DNA from: an uncultured Prevotellaceae bacterium
GTDB taxonomy: Bacteria > Bacteroidota > Bacteroidia > Bacteroidales > Bacteroidaceae
Direction: 5' to 3'
Length of the DNA stretch: 64,000 nt
Assembly: GCA_902776545.1 (NCBI GenBank)
Contig: CACYQO010000033.1
Span: 1-64,000 of the forward strand
The position numbers and the translations under genes were made by a program. Below, one piece after another: positions 43,930-53,040 of the stretch. Under the pieces are notes generated by a model. The model saw only the letters and a list, made by a program, of their open reading frames with translations. It had not been told where the DNA came from and made no database searches. How positions within the stretch are numbered: the stretch's first letter is position 1; each line of letters begins with the position of its first letter.

Positions 43930-45879
43930 TTACTGCACACGGAGGCACATCATTGTGAGATCATCGTTGGGTTCGGCGCCGTTGCGGTGCTGAGCCACTT
44001 CGGCCTCAAGGGCCTCAACCACTTGGCGGGCGGTGTCGAACTGGGTATCACGGAGGATGTCCAACAGCCGTTTGTCGCCAAACTGCTCCTGCTCCGGATT
44101 CTCGGCCTCGTTCAGGCCGTCGGTGTAGATGAAGAGGGCACGACCCTTCACGCTATCCATCTCCTCGCCCTGAAACTCATAGTTGGGCCACAGACCGATG
44201 GGCACGTTGGGGATCATCTTGAGGAAGTCGCCCTGGTGCTTGCCGCCGCCGATGACGGGCGGATTATGGCCGGCATTGCAGAAAGCGAGGTGGCCCGTCT
44301 GCATGTCGAGCATACCGATGAACATCGTGACAAACATGCCGTTGACGTTGTCCTCGCCCGACAGTTCGCTGTTCATGCGGTTGCAGATGGCGGCAGGCTC
44401 CAAACCCTGATGGGCCATCGTGCTGAAAAGTCTGGTGACCTGCGCCATGAAGAGCGAGGCAGGCACACCTTTGCCAGAGACGTCACCCACGGCGAAGTAT
44501 AGCTTCGTGCCGTTGATGATGCAGCCGTAGAGGTCGCCACCCACTTCCCTGGCAGGCGTCATCGAGGCGTAAATATCGAGACCTTCATGTTCGGGGAACG
44601 TGCTGGGCACCATCGACATCTGAATGTCGCGGGCGATATTCAGCTCGCCCTCAATGCGCTCCTGTTCAGCCTTCATCTTTGCCATACGCTTGGCCGAACG
44701 GTAGCGCTGGAAGATAAAGAGTGTGACGCCAACCGCCACCAGCAATATAAAGGTCAGTACCAGATACAGCTGCCTGCGCTCTGCCTGCATCTTCTCGCGT
44801 TCGCCCTGCATCTTCACTTCGTCCACTTCGAAGCGTTTGCTTAGCTCGTTCAGTTGGTCGGTTGTCTGCTGATTCCTGATAGAGTCTGTACCTTTATTCC
44901 ATTTTAACAAGACATCGTAGGCCTCGTTCCACCTGCCCATGTTGGCCAATAGCTGATGACGTAGTTCTAATGCATTCAGATAGCCGGTGAAGCTCACTTT
45001 TGATGCCCCGTTGAGTTGTTCGTCACTCAATTTCAGGGCTTCCTCATAATGCTTTTGGGCCCGGGCCAACATGATACGTTTGTCTACCACTTCGTTGCGG
45101 GCTACATCTGTCCATCCCATCATCTCATTATAGTAGGCTATGGAGTCAATCGCCAGGGCTGCCTCACGGTATGCCTTCGTGATATAATAGTAACTGTAGC
45201 ACGAACGCTGGTACATATAAAGAAATGACAGCAGATTTCTCTTGGTAATCTTGACCGTATCTGTATGATGTCTGACCAATGAGTCGAGCGTGTGCCTCCA
45301 TTCTTTCAGCGTCAGCTCCATCGTCGGATGATCGTCCAATTGCCTTAGTTGGCCCGTATATTGTGTATAGACCTTATTCAGAAAGCGAGGCTCATCCATG
45401 CCTTTCAATTTGTCAAGAACTTCACGGAGCAGACGGGCACATTCCTTCGGATTTCTCTGAGTACTGTAAACCAATGCCTTGATATAGTTGGCAGCCGCCA
45501 GCCCATAGTCATCGTTCAGGCTCATGGCCTCCGTGTGCATCTGCTGGGCTTCCATCAAGGCGCTATCGGGCTGTCCCGTACAGACGTATTCATCGCCCAG
45601 TTTCATCCATGTCTCGAAATACTGGTGCCAAAGCTGGTGTTCGCGGCATAAGTCCATATTGACACCGACCATCATAACGAGGGAGTCATGCTTGTTGTCG
45701 TTGTAATAGTCGTTCACAAGATCATGCAGTTTCTTTGCAGAGTCTCCCCAATTGATGTCGGCAGTCTTTTGGGCATTGTCCACTTTCGCGCCCTGCTGGC
45801 ACGACATGGGGATGACGGCCAGCAGCAAGATAAGGGCTACGGCCAACAGGGACTGGCAATGAATAGGCTTATGTTTCAT
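43930..45879 (-). CDS. TPR-containing SpoIIE/RsbU-type serine phosphatase
   Basis: 649 residues. Hydrophobic N-terminus with a Cys (IPMSCQQG, a poor lipobox), a TPR-like helical region (about 40-350, with EAQQMHTEAMSLNDDYGLAAANY), a membrane segment (YLVLTFILLVAVGVTLFIFQ, about 372-390), a coiled-coil (395-420) and a PP2C-like SpoIIE domain (about 420-649: EVGGDLYGCIINGTKLYFAVGDVSGKG, DGLNEAENPEQEQFG, NDDLTMMCLR). It would sense outside and dephosphorylate an anti-sigma antagonist or similar inside; no partner is adjacent. If the N-terminus is a lipoprotein signal it conflicts with the cytoplasmic catalytic domain after one membrane crossing unless it is an ordinary signal peptide. Confidence 0.88.
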   Translation of the reverse strand: MKHKPIHCQSLLAVALILLLAVIPMSCQQGAKVDNAQKTADINWGDSAKKLHDLVNDYYNDNKHDSLVMMVGVNMDLCREHQLWHQYFETWMKLGDEYVCTGQPDSALMEAQQMHTEAMSLNDDYGLAAANYIKALVYSTQRNPKECARLLREVLDKLKGMDEPRFLNKVYTQYTGQLRQLDDHPTMELTLKEWRHTLDSLVRHHTDTVKITKRNLLSFLYMYQRSCYSYYYITKAYREAALAIDSIAYYNEMMGWTDVARNEVVDKRIMLARAQKHYEEALKLSDEQLNGASKVSFTGYLNALELRHQLLANMGRWNEAYDVLLKWNKGTDSIRNQQTTDQLNELSKRFEVDEVKMQGEREKMQAERRQLYLVLTFILLVAVGVTLFIFQRYRSAKRMAKMKAEQERIEGELNIARDIQMSMVPSTFPEHEGLDIYASMTPAREVGGDLYGCIINGTKLYFAVGDVSGKGVPASLFMAQVTRLFSTMAHQGLEPAAICNRMNSELSGEDNVNGMFVTMFIGMLDMQTGHLAFCNAGHNPPVIGGGKHQGDFLKMIPNVPIGLWPNYEFQGEEMDSVKGRALFIYTDGLNEAENPEQEQFGDKRLLDILRDTQFDTARQVVEALEAEVAQHRNGAEPNDDLTMMCLRVQ

Positions 45880-45926
45880 ACATCATTATTTTGGTACAAA
45901 TAGGCAGCAATATTTGTTTTCGAGTG

Positions 45927-45934
45927 CAAATGTA
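45927..45934 (-). promoter_or_regulatory. promoter box of the SpoIIE-type phosphatase gene
   Basis: Minus-strand TACATTTG, 47 bp before the ATG at 45879. Confidence 0.45.
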
Positions 45935-46041
45935 AGAAGAATATCTGAATGTTCCAAATAATTGAGGAAGTTTTTCTGGTGGGAGGATGGTGGAGAGTTG
46001 GTGCAGAGTTGTGGCTCTCCCTCGCTCAGCCCGTTCTAAAA

Positions 46042-46070
46042 AAGAGCCACCGCGAGTTGCGGTGGCTCTT
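46042..46070 (-). terminator. terminator of the xylanase gene
   Basis: 12-bp perfect stem AAGAGCCACCGC / GCGGTGGCTCTT, loop GAGTT; on the minus strand followed by six T. Lies 29 bp after the GH10 stop. Confidence 0.9.
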
Positions 46071-46098
46071 AATTTGCAGTTCATTGTTGGCGGCGGGA

Positions 46099-47901
46099 TT
46101 ATTCTGTGCTCAGTCCGCGGACGAAGCCGGCATAGACATGCTTACGATAGAAGTTTTGATCCCAGATGCCTACAGGCTCGCCACCGCGCCATCCGCTCTG
46201 TGCAGGTGCGTCGTTGGTACACCACTGGCAGATGCCCCACTGCTGCTCTGGCGGAATAATGCGGAAGTACTCCTTGATAATCCACTCGTAGAAATCGGCC
46301 ATCTTCTGGTGCTCAGCCTCGGTCACTTCCTTGGTCTTGATAGAGCTTCCCCATCTGTTTGAACCGCGCACGTAGCCCATATCCATCTCGCTGACACGGC
46401 AGAGCTTTCCGCTGGCGGCGATCACCTCAAACATCTTGGTGATATGCTTCTTGATACCGTCGAGAATATTATCGTCTTCAAAGCAGCTGATGTGCATCTG
46501 CGTGCCGATGCCGTCAATCTTAGTCACACCGTCAGCCTCCCATTTCTTAATCCAGCCGACAAGGCTCTTCACCTTCTTGTTGTCGTCCCAGTCGGACTCC
46601 AGGTTGTAGTCGTTGATGAAGAGTTTTACATCATCGGGACCATATTTGCGGGCCAGACGACAGGCCTGACGCACGTATTCAAGGTCGCCCATGTAGTCTT
46701 GCCAGTAGAAGGCGTCGCCGCCGACATCCCATGTGGCATCGGGATTGCCGTCGGGACTATAGGCCTCAGAGTGTTGCAAGAGGTAGTTGCCTTCACCGTC
46801 GTTGCCACCGCCAGAGATGGCCTCGTTGACGAGGTCGAATGCCTTCACCTTACCGTCGCAAGCCTCCATCATGCCCTTGATCCACAAGTCCATAGCATAG
46901 ACGAGCGTGTCGTGCATCTCCTGTGGTGTCTGGGGAATGGTAGCGCCTACATAACCTTCGAACTTGATGTCCTTGACATAGATGTCGCCCACGAAGTCAC
47001 CACACTGGAGCATGAAGAAACTGTTATCGACGGCAGCCTTATAGCTGACCTCCACCTCCTGCCATTCTGTTGTGAAAGGAATGTCAGGATATTCGCCGCT
47101 GGTCCAGTCGCCCAGCTTGCTGTGAAGATAGCCTGCCTCTGAGCCTTTCACGGTCATGGTCATCTTGTAGGTCTTGTCAGTCTGCGTGGGAATGTCGGTC
47201 ATAGCCAGGAACTGCACATCCCAAGAGTTGGTATTCATCTTGGTGGTATGGATGTTGAGACCATTGGTGTTGTCGAAATTGAGCGTATAGCCATAAGTGG
47301 TCTCATCAGATTTCCAGCCTACGGACTTGTCTTTGCGGAAATCCTTGCTGGCGATTGTTGTCCATACTTCTTCGCCGCCATTGGGATCTTGCTTGTCGGC
47401 CAGAAGCTTCAGCAACCAGCCCTTGGGCTGCTGGGAGTGCCAGGCGAGTGTGTGACCATAGACGCCGAGACCAGCATCGGTGGCGGCATCCACATATTTC
47501 TTCACGGTGGTGAAGTTCATGTTACCGTTGCCGTCAACGCAACTTGCCATCTTCATGGCATTGCCTGCAACGGTTTCTGAGAAGTTCTTGTTGGTCAGGT
47601 TTCTGACCAGGGAATTGTTGAGATAGTCATTGACGGTGGTTCCGGCACCCAGCTTGAAGTTGGGATACTTCGTGTAGTCGATGTACTCCTTGAGTGCCTT
47701 GAAGTCATCGAGGTAACGGTAGTTGTCATCGTCGGGCTTGCCCAATTGGAACTTTTCCTTAGCCACAGGTTCGGGATCGGGCTCCGGATCTGGAGTCGGC
47801 TCGGGAACGGTGGGATTGTCCTCGATGCCGGTGCATGAGGTCACTGTGAGGCCGCTCAGTGTCAGCGAGGCGGCCAGCATGTAAATAAAATACTTTTTCA
47901 T
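46099..47901 (-). CDS. GH10 endo-1,4-beta-xylanase lipoprotein with inserted CBM-like module
   Basis: 600 residues. Lipoprotein signal (lipobox VTSC), a Pro/Glu/Asp linker (PEPTPDPEPDPEP), GH10 catalytic fold starting with KLGAGTTVNDYL, GHTLAWHSQQP, the acid/base Glu in DLVNEAI and the nucleophile Glu in SEMDMG, then a C-terminal WGxxQWCTND. Between the WHSQ strand and the acid/base strand an extra module of about 150 residues (around 195-325) interrupts the barrel; its beta-rich pattern (LNFDNTNGLNIHTTKMNTNSWDVQFLA, MTMTVKGSEAGYLHSKLGD) resembles a carbohydrate-binding module. This layout is known for Bacteroidetes xylanases. Start taken at 47901 (MKKYFIYML); ATG 47907 is two codons upstream. 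Confidence 0.92.
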   Translation of the reverse strand: MKKYFIYMLAASLTLSGLTVTSCTGIEDNPTVPEPTPDPEPDPEPVAKEKFQLGKPDDDNYRYLDDFKALKEYIDYTKYPNFKLGAGTTVNDYLNNSLVRNLTNKNFSETVAGNAMKMASCVDGNGNMNFTTVKKYVDAATDAGLGVYGHTLAWHSQQPKGWLLKLLADKQDPNGGEEVWTTIASKDFRKDKSVGWKSDETTYGYTLNFDNTNGLNIHTTKMNTNSWDVQFLAMTDIPTQTDKTYKMTMTVKGSEAGYLHSKLGDWTSGEYPDIPFTTEWQEVEVSYKAAVDNSFFMLQCGDFVGDIYVKDIKFEGYVGATIPQTPQEMHDTLVYAMDLWIKGMMEACDGKVKAFDLVNEAISGGGNDGEGNYLLQHSEAYSPDGNPDATWDVGGDAFYWQDYMGDLEYVRQACRLARKYGPDDVKLFINDYNLESDWDDNKKVKSLVGWIKKWEADGVTKIDGIGTQMHISCFEDDNILDGIKKHITKMFEVIAASGKLCRVSEMDMGYVRGSNRWGSSIKTKEVTEAEHQKMADFYEWIIKEYFRIIPPEQQWGICQWCTNDAPAQSGWRGGEPVGIWDQNFYRKHVYAGFVRGLSTE

Positions 47902-47941
47902 TGTCATATAAATATAGATGTTGATAATATGATTCTGATCA

Positions 47942-48718
47942 TCAGACAGCTTGGCGTCGACGGAATTCGGCACAGGTGACGGCAGTGGCGATGGCTACAT
48001 TGAGGCTCTCGGCGGTGTCGTCGGTGCGGTAGCTGGGAATGAGCAGGCGACGGTTCACCCTTTGGCGAATCTCTGGCGAGATGCCATTGCCCTCGTTGCC
48101 CATGACGATGAGTCCGTGAGGAGTGAGCGGCTGGGTGTAGATGTTGTCGCCGTCGAGCAGGGTGCCATAGACGGGATAGTCTGCAGGCAGGGTGTCGAGG
48201 AACTCTAAAAGATTAAAATATATAATGTTCACGCGCGCGATGCTGCCCATGGTGGCCTGAACGACCTTCGGGTTCCAGGCGTCGACGGTGTCTTCGCTAC
48301 AGAAGATCTGTTCGATGCCGAACCAGTCGGCAATGCGGATGATGGTGCCGAGATTGCCGGGATCCTGAATGCCATCGAGAGCAAGGGCAAGTGAAAAGTG
48401 AGAAGTGAAAAGTGAAAAGTTGGCTGGTGCCGTGGAGGGGATGGGGAAGAGGGCGAGGACTTGCTGCGGGTGCTGGAGGAAGCTCAAGCGGCGGAGTTCC
48501 TCATCGGTGACCTCTGTGATGACAGATGACAGATGACAGTTTCCAGATGCGTGGTCTTTCAGCCAGTCGTCGGTGGCGAAGACGGCGTGTGGCTGGTAGT
48601 GGGCGAGAAGATCGCCGACCACCTTCGTGCCTTCTGCCACGAAGAGACCTTCACGACGGCGGAACTTCTTCTGTTCCAGCTGACGGACGAATTTGATCTG
48701 ATTCTTACTGATTGCCAA
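47942..48718 (-). CDS. TrmH/SpoU-family RNA 2'-O-methyltransferase with two repeat inserts
   Basis: 258 residues. The C-terminal SPOUT domain is intact: LDGIQDPGNLGTIIRIADWFG, IYFNLLEF, VMGNEGNGISPEIRQ, LLIPSYR and the ESLNVAIATAV end motif. An N-terminal substrate-binding part includes the FAVEGTKVVGDLL-type segment (here FVAEGTKVVGDLL). Two inserts stand between: one encoded by GATGACA words (48518-48540) and one ([12 protein letters not shown]) encoded by GTGAAAA words read in reverse (48389-48422), directly before LALDGIQDPGN. Either tRNA or 23S rRNA could be the substrate. Runs on the minus strand, head to head with tamL. Confidence 0.9.
   Translation of the reverse strand: MAISKNQIKFVRQLEQKKFRRREGLFVAEGTKVVGDLLAHYQPHAVFATDDWLKDHASGNCHLSSVITEVTDEELRRLSFLQHPQQVLALFPIPSTAPANFSLFTSHFSLALALDGIQDPGNLGTIIRIADWFGIEQIFCSEDTVDAWNPKVVQATMGSIARVNIIYFNLLEFLDTLPADYPVYGTLLDGDNIYTQPLTPHGLIVMGNEGNGISPEIRQRVNRRLLIPSYRTDDTAESLNVAIATAVTCAEFRRRQAV
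48389..48540. repeat. two 7-bp arrays inside the methyltransferase gene
   Basis: GTGAAAA words at 48389-48422 and GATGACA words (three copies) at 48518-48540; the sequence between is ordinary coding sequence. Confidence 0.85.
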
Positions 48719-48724
48719 TGATTA

Positions 48725-48810
48725 TACCAACGGATTTTACGGATTATACGGATTATCCTGTGCAAAGGTACAAAAAAAAGCAGAGATTATACGGATTACA
48801 CGGATTTTTT
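48725..48810 (+). repeat. ACGGATTAT 9-bp words before tamL
   Basis: ACGGATTAT/ACGGATTAC words at 48729-48756 and 48783-48808, separated by a short core; a 9-bp relative of the 7-bp arrays. Confidence 0.8.
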
Positions 48811-48812
48811 TG

Positions 48813-48820
48813 TAATTTTG
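48813..48820 (+). promoter_or_regulatory. tamL promoter box
   Basis: TAATTTTG, 22 bp before the ATG at 48842, directly after the repeat. Confidence 0.6.
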
Positions 48821-48841
48821 CAGATAAATTAAGACAGGCAG

Positions 48842-51052
48842 ATGAAAATTCCGATGTTGAAACAGTGTTTGGCGATGGTCGCAGGAGCGTTGATCCTGTG
48901 CGGCTGTTCGGCTACCCGGCATCTGCCTGAAGGCTCCTATATGTTGAATAAGGTCCGTGTGGTGGCCGACGATAAGTACAAGGACATCGACCCGCTGGCA
49001 TTGAAGGACTACGTGAGGCAGAAGAGTAACACGCGCTGGCTGTCGACGGTGAAGGTGCCGTTGGGCATCTATTCGTTGGCAGGACGTGACAGCACTTGGC
49101 TGAACCGCGCCCTGTGGTCGATGGGCGAGGCACCTGTGGTGTTCGACACGCTGCTGGCCCGACAGAGTTGCGAAGACCTGAAACAGGCGCTGGAGAACAA
49201 AGGCTATCTCGATGCGGAGGTGGCACTGTATGTGGACTATAAGAAGCGGAAGTGCAATGCCATGTATGTGCTGCGTCCCGGCACGCCGTACAAGATCCGC
49301 CAATATGAGACAGTCATCCAGGACTCAGTGATCGACAAGCTACTGATGCGTCGCAACGGTTCGCTCTATGCCGGCAAGCAGTTCAGTGCCGAGGCGCTGA
49401 ACGAAGAGCGCAATGGGATTACCTCATATCTGCAAGACCGAGGCTACTACCGTTTCCATAAAGAGTTCATCACCTATCGAGCCAAGAGGCATGATAAAGA
49501 GAAAGAAGTCGATCTGACGCTTGTGCTGCATCCTTATTATCGTTCGGCAGAAGACAGCAGTACGCTGCACACGCAGTATTTCATCCGCGACGTGAGTTTT
49601 GTCAGCGGCATGCCCGACTCGACGATCCACCTGCGCCGTCATGTGCTGGAGGAGAACACCTTCATCGAGGCAGGACAGCCTTATTCTGCTGCAGCACTGC
49701 GTAAGACCTACAACCACTTCGGGCGTCTGAACGCCGTGAAGTTCACAAACATCAACTACGAACTGGTGCCCGACTCTGCACTCCTGGACGCGAAGGTCTT
49801 TGTGCAGACGAACAAGCCGTCGAGCATCAGTTTCCAGCCCGAAGGCACGAACACCTCGGGCGATCTGGGTGCTGCGCTCTCGCTGACCTATCAGAACCGT
49901 AATCTTTTCCGTGGGTCGGAGGTGCTAAGTGTGCAGTTGCGCGGTGCGTATGAGGCGATACAAGGACTGGAAGGCTACGACAATCAGGACTTCTTCGAAT
50001 ACAGTCTGGAGAGCCGCCTGTCGTTCCCACGTTTCATCTTCCCCTTCCTGAGTCCCGGTTACCGCAGGAGCATCATCGCCACCAGTGATGTGTCGTTGCT
50101 CTTTGACTCTCAAGACCGTCCGGAGTTCCACCGTCGTTTGCTCTCTGCCGGCTGGCACTATCAGTGGAAACAGGAGAACAGCATGAACAGCTATCGTCTG
50201 GATCTCATAGATCTGAACTATGTGTTCATGCCCTGGATCAGCCAGACCTTCCGCGATGAGTATCTGTCGGACGATTCTAACTCGAACGCCATCCTGAAAT
50301 ACAACTACGAGGATCTGTTCATCATGAAGATCGGCTTCGGCTATGCCTATAGCAACGGACGGACTGCCGTGAAGACGAACGTCGAGACGGCTGGCAATCT
50401 GCTCGACCTCTACGCTCATACCTTCAACACGCCGAAGAACGAACTGGGACAGTACATGACCTTCAACATCGCCTATGCCCAGTATGCGAAGTTTGACATC
50501 GAATTCGTCCACCGGCTCTTCGAGTGGGAAAACAGTCAGCTGGTGTTCCATACGGGCTTCGGCATTGCCTATCCCTATGGCAACAGCGAGGTACTGCCGT
50601 TTGAAAAGCGATACTTTGCCGGTGGTGCCAACAGTGTGCGCGGATGGAGTGTGCGCAGTCTGGGCCCAGGCAGATATAAGGACAAGGACGGCAAGATCAA
50701 CTTCATCACCCAGACAGGCGACATGAAACTCGACCTGAACCTTGAATACCGTTCGCACTTGTTCTGGAAGTTCGCCTGGGCGATGTTCGTCGATGCGGGT
50801 AACATCTGGACTCTGCGCGACTATAAGGATCAGCCTGGAGGACAGTTCAAGTTCTCCAGACTGCTCGACGACCTGGCTGTGGGTTACGGCATGGGTCTGC
50901 GGCTGAACTTCGACTTTTTCATCCTGCGTTTCGACTTTGGTATGAAAGCCATCAATCCAGCTTTTGAGGAAGAAGAGACGCATTATCCCATCACCAATCC
51001 ACGCCTGAGCAGGGATTTTGCCTTCCATTTTGCCGTCGGGATGCCGTTCTGA
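48842..51052 (+). CDS. tamL: BamA/TamA-family outer membrane lipoprotein (TamL-like)
   Basis: 736 residues. Signal peptide with lipobox ILCGC (Cys 21), then POTRA-like modules (about 30-330, with repeated RNGITSYLQDRGYYRF and QPYSAAALRKTYNHF strands) and a C-terminal 16-strand barrel (about 340-736) with the conserved GGANSVRGWSVRSLGPG loop motif and a final FHFAVGMPF. This is the TamL type of Bacteroidetes, in which the BamA-like protein is itself a lipoprotein; the partner TamB is not in this window. It probably helps to insert outer-membrane proteins. Confidence 0.92.
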   Translation: MKIPMLKQCLAMVAGALILCGCSATRHLPEGSYMLNKVRVVADDKYKDIDPLALKDYVRQKSNTRWLSTVKVPLGIYSLAGRDSTWLNRALWSMGEAPVVFDTLLARQSCEDLKQALENKGYLDAEVALYVDYKKRKCNAMYVLRPGTPYKIRQYETVIQDSVIDKLLMRRNGSLYAGKQFSAEALNEERNGITSYLQDRGYYRFHKEFITYRAKRHDKEKEVDLTLVLHPYYRSAEDSSTLHTQYFIRDVSFVSGMPDSTIHLRRHVLEENTFIEAGQPYSAAALRKTYNHFGRLNAVKFTNINYELVPDSALLDAKVFVQTNKPSSISFQPEGTNTSGDLGAALSLTYQNRNLFRGSEVLSVQLRGAYEAIQGLEGYDNQDFFEYSLESRLSFPRFIFPFLSPGYRRSIIATSDVSLLFDSQDRPEFHRRLLSAGWHYQWKQENSMNSYRLDLIDLNYVFMPWISQTFRDEYLSDDSNSNAILKYNYEDLFIMKIGFGYAYSNGRTAVKTNVETAGNLLDLYAHTFNTPKNELGQYMTFNIAYAQYAKFDIEFVHRLFEWENSQLVFHTGFGIAYPYGNSEVLPFEKRYFAGGANSVRGWSVRSLGPGRYKDKDGKINFITQTGDMKLDLNLEYRSHLFWKFAWAMFVDAGNIWTLRDYKDQPGGQFKFSRLLDDLAVGYGMGLRLNFDFFILRFDFGMKAINPAFEEEETHYPITNPRLSRDFAFHFAVGMPF

Positions 51053-51156
51053 GAAGTGAAAAGAGAGAAGTGAAAAGTGGGAAGTATTGGCTGAATAGTT
51101 AAAAAATAACAAGGCGGTAGCAAATTTTTCACTTTTCACTCTTCACTTTTCACTTC
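51053..51156. repeat. mirror-image 7-bp element between tamL and walJ-like gene
   Basis: Left array of GTGAAAA words (51053-51083), a spacer, then a GCGGTAGCAAATTT core and TTTTCAC words (51104-51156): the full mirror arrangement. The right half is subtype II. Confidence 0.9.
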
Positions 51157-51163
51157 TTTGTTG

Positions 51164-51171
51164 TACCTTTG
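51164..51171 (+). promoter_or_regulatory. promoter box of the MBL hydrolase gene
   Basis: TACCTTTG directly after the repeat; start codon 20 bp downstream. Confidence 0.65.
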
Positions 51172-51190
51172 CACGAAAATATAAACAGAC

Positions 51191-52015
51191 ATGTTGAGAT
51201 TTATATCGTTTGGAAGTGGCAGCAGCGGAAACTGCTATTACTTCGGTACTGCCACAGACGGACTGATGATAGATATAGGCGTAGGCATACGCACCCTGAA
51301 GAAGTACTGCAAGGACTACGGCATCCAGCTGCAGTCTGTGAAGCACTTGCTGATTACCCACGACCATGCTGATCATATCAAGTCGGTAGGGGCGTTCAGC
51401 TTTGAGTATCATGTGCCCGTCTATGCCACAAAGGCCGTCCACAAAGGCATCGACAACAACTACTGTATCTCTCGGAAGGTGGCCGACGATATGAGACGTT
51501 ATGTCGAGATCGGTCAGCCGTTCACCGTAGGAGAGTTTCATGTAAGGCCCTTTGCCGTGCCTCATGATGCCAGCGAGAATGTGGGATATGAGATGCAGGT
51601 GGAGGGAATGACCTTGGTGATTATGACTGATGCCGGGTCGGTGACTGAGGAGATGAAAGAAATCATCTCGCGTGCCAACTACCTCATCATCGAGGCAAAC
51701 CACGATGTGGAGATGGTGAATAGCGGACCTTATCCGGAGTTTCTCAAGAAACGTATCCTCAGTCCCAGTGGTCATCTGTCGAACAAAGAGTGCGGCATGG
51801 TGATCGCGGAGAATATGACAGAGAATCTACGTCACGTGTGGCTCTGTCATCTCAGCGAGGAGAACAACCATCCTGAACTGGCCCGCAAGACCGTTGAGAC
51901 CATCCTTCGCAGCTATGGCATCGTGCCTGGCAAGGATGTGGAGCTCGAGGTGCTGCGCCGTCATTTGCCAACAGGAGTTTATGAGTTGGAGAGAGAAGTG
52001 AAAAGTGAGAAGTGA
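51191..52015 (+). CDS. MBL-fold hydrolase, WalJ/YycJ-like
   Basis: 274 residues. Metallo-beta-lactamase fold with SFGSGSSGNCYY at the N-terminus and HDHADHIK near 57, GHLSNKE near 189 and WLCHLSEENNHP near 214: the WalJ/YycJ family of DNA exonuclease-like hydrolases. The last residues (VKSEK) and the stop codon are encoded by a GTGAAAA array. The next gene starts 7 bp on. Confidence 0.88.
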   Translation: MLRFISFGSGSSGNCYYFGTATDGLMIDIGVGIRTLKKYCKDYGIQLQSVKHLLITHDHADHIKSVGAFSFEYHVPVYATKAVHKGIDNNYCISRKVADDMRRYVEIGQPFTVGEFHVRPFAVPHDASENVGYEMQVEGMTLVIMTDAGSVTEEMKEIISRANYLIIEANHDVEMVNSGPYPEFLKKRILSPSGHLSNKECGMVIAENMTENLRHVWLCHLSEENNHPELARKTVETILRSYGIVPGKDVELEVLRRHLPTGVYELEREVKSEK

Positions 52016-52021
52016 AAAGTG
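51995..52021 (+). repeat. GTGAAAA/GTGAGAA array at the gene end
   Basis: Covers the last codons and stop of the hydrolase and the region just before the DMP19-like start. Confidence 0.8.
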
Positions 52022-52528
52022 ATGAAAGAGGTGATTGTAAAGGATGCGGATCTGCAACAGGCAGCGATGGAGGGCATGGATGCCTTCATCGGTGTGTTTG
52101 TGAAAGCCATCTACGACAGTATCGGCGGTGAACTGACGCCAGAGACTATGCAGGAACTGAATGCAGACCAGATGACATTGCTGGCCTGGAACACCTTGCA
52201 CGAGGAAGTGATGGACGGCGGGTTTGTGCAGCTGATCCATAACGGCTATGGCACATTCATCTTCAAGAATCCGCTGGCCAAGGCTCTCAATAAGCTGTGG
52301 GGTATGCGTGAGTTGTCTAAGCTGATTTATGATGCACATACCCTATGGCTCAAGCATCGTGAGGAGATAGAGAAGGAGATGACCGAAGAGGAGTTTATGG
52401 CTCTCTTCGAGCAGTTCCCCGACTTCGACGACCTCGACGATCAGTTTGTAGAGCATGAGGAGGAATGGACAGAAGACATTGCACACTATATTGACGATCA
52501 TCTCGATCGCTTTGCGACTATCATATGA
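52022..52528 (+). CDS. DMP19-family protein (DUF4375)
   Basis: 168 residues. [30 protein letters not shown] and the hydrophobic [13 protein letters not shown] block are typical of DMP19/DUF4375. Function unknown; in other bacteria DMP19 is reported as a DNA-mimic protein, not shown here. Acidic C-terminus ([16 protein letters not shown]) fits a DNA-mimic idea. Start ATG 52022; a GTG precedes it. Overlaps smpB by 4 bp (ATGA). Confidence 0.85.
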   Translation: MKEVIVKDADLQQAAMEGMDAFIGVFVKAIYDSIGGELTPETMQELNADQMTLLAWNTLHEEVMDGGFVQLIHNGYGTFIFKNPLAKALNKLWGMRELSKLIYDAHTLWLKHREEIEKEMTEEEFMALFEQFPDFDDLDDQFVEHEEEWTEDIAHYIDDHLDRFATII

Positions 52529-53007
52529 ATAAAACAGAAGAACAGATCAGGAAGAAGAGTCCTGTACAGATAAAGAACAAGAAGGCGTCGTTTGAATACT
52601 TCTTCATCGAGACCTTCACAGCCGGCATCGTGCTCACAGGTACGGAGATCAAGAGCATCCGTCTCGGCAAGGCCAGTCTGGTGGATACCTATTGCACTGT
52701 CATCAATGGGGAACTGTGGGTGAAGGGTATGAGCATCAGTCCGTATTTCTATGGCTCGTATAACAACCATGAGATGAAACGTGACCGTAAGCTGTTGCTT
52801 ACTAAGCGTGAGATTCGACAGTTGGCGAGTGCCACGAAGCAGACAGGCTATACTATCGTACCTCTGCTGGTGTTCATTGATGAGAAAGGACGTGCAAAGA
52901 TGGATATCGCCCTGTGTAAAGGTAAGAAGGAGTTTGACAAGCGTCAGACGCTGAAAGAGAAAGAAGATCGCCGTGAGATCGACAGGGCGATGAAGGTGTA
53001 TAAATAA
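52525..53007 (+). CDS. smpB: SsrA-binding protein SmpB
   Basis: 160 residues, full length: [40 protein letters not shown] strand, LLLTKREIR, and a basic C-terminal tail ([17 protein letters not shown]). It works with tmRNA to rescue stalled ribosomes. tmRNA is not in the window. Confidence 0.97.
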   Translation: MNKTEEQIRKKSPVQIKNKKASFEYFFIETFTAGIVLTGTEIKSIRLGKASLVDTYCTVINGELWVKGMSISPYFYGSYNNHEMKRDRKLLLTKREIRQLASATKQTGYTIVPLLVFIDEKGRAKMDIALCKGKKEFDKRQTLKEKEDRREIDRAMKVYK

Positions 53008-53040
53008 CCACAGATTTCACAGATTACACAGATTAGTGAA
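53008..53040 (+). repeat. CACAGATTA 9-bp words between smpB and metH
   Basis: CACAGATTT, CACAGATTA and CACAGATTA words in a row; the metH GTG start lies at the end of the array. Confidence 0.8.
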
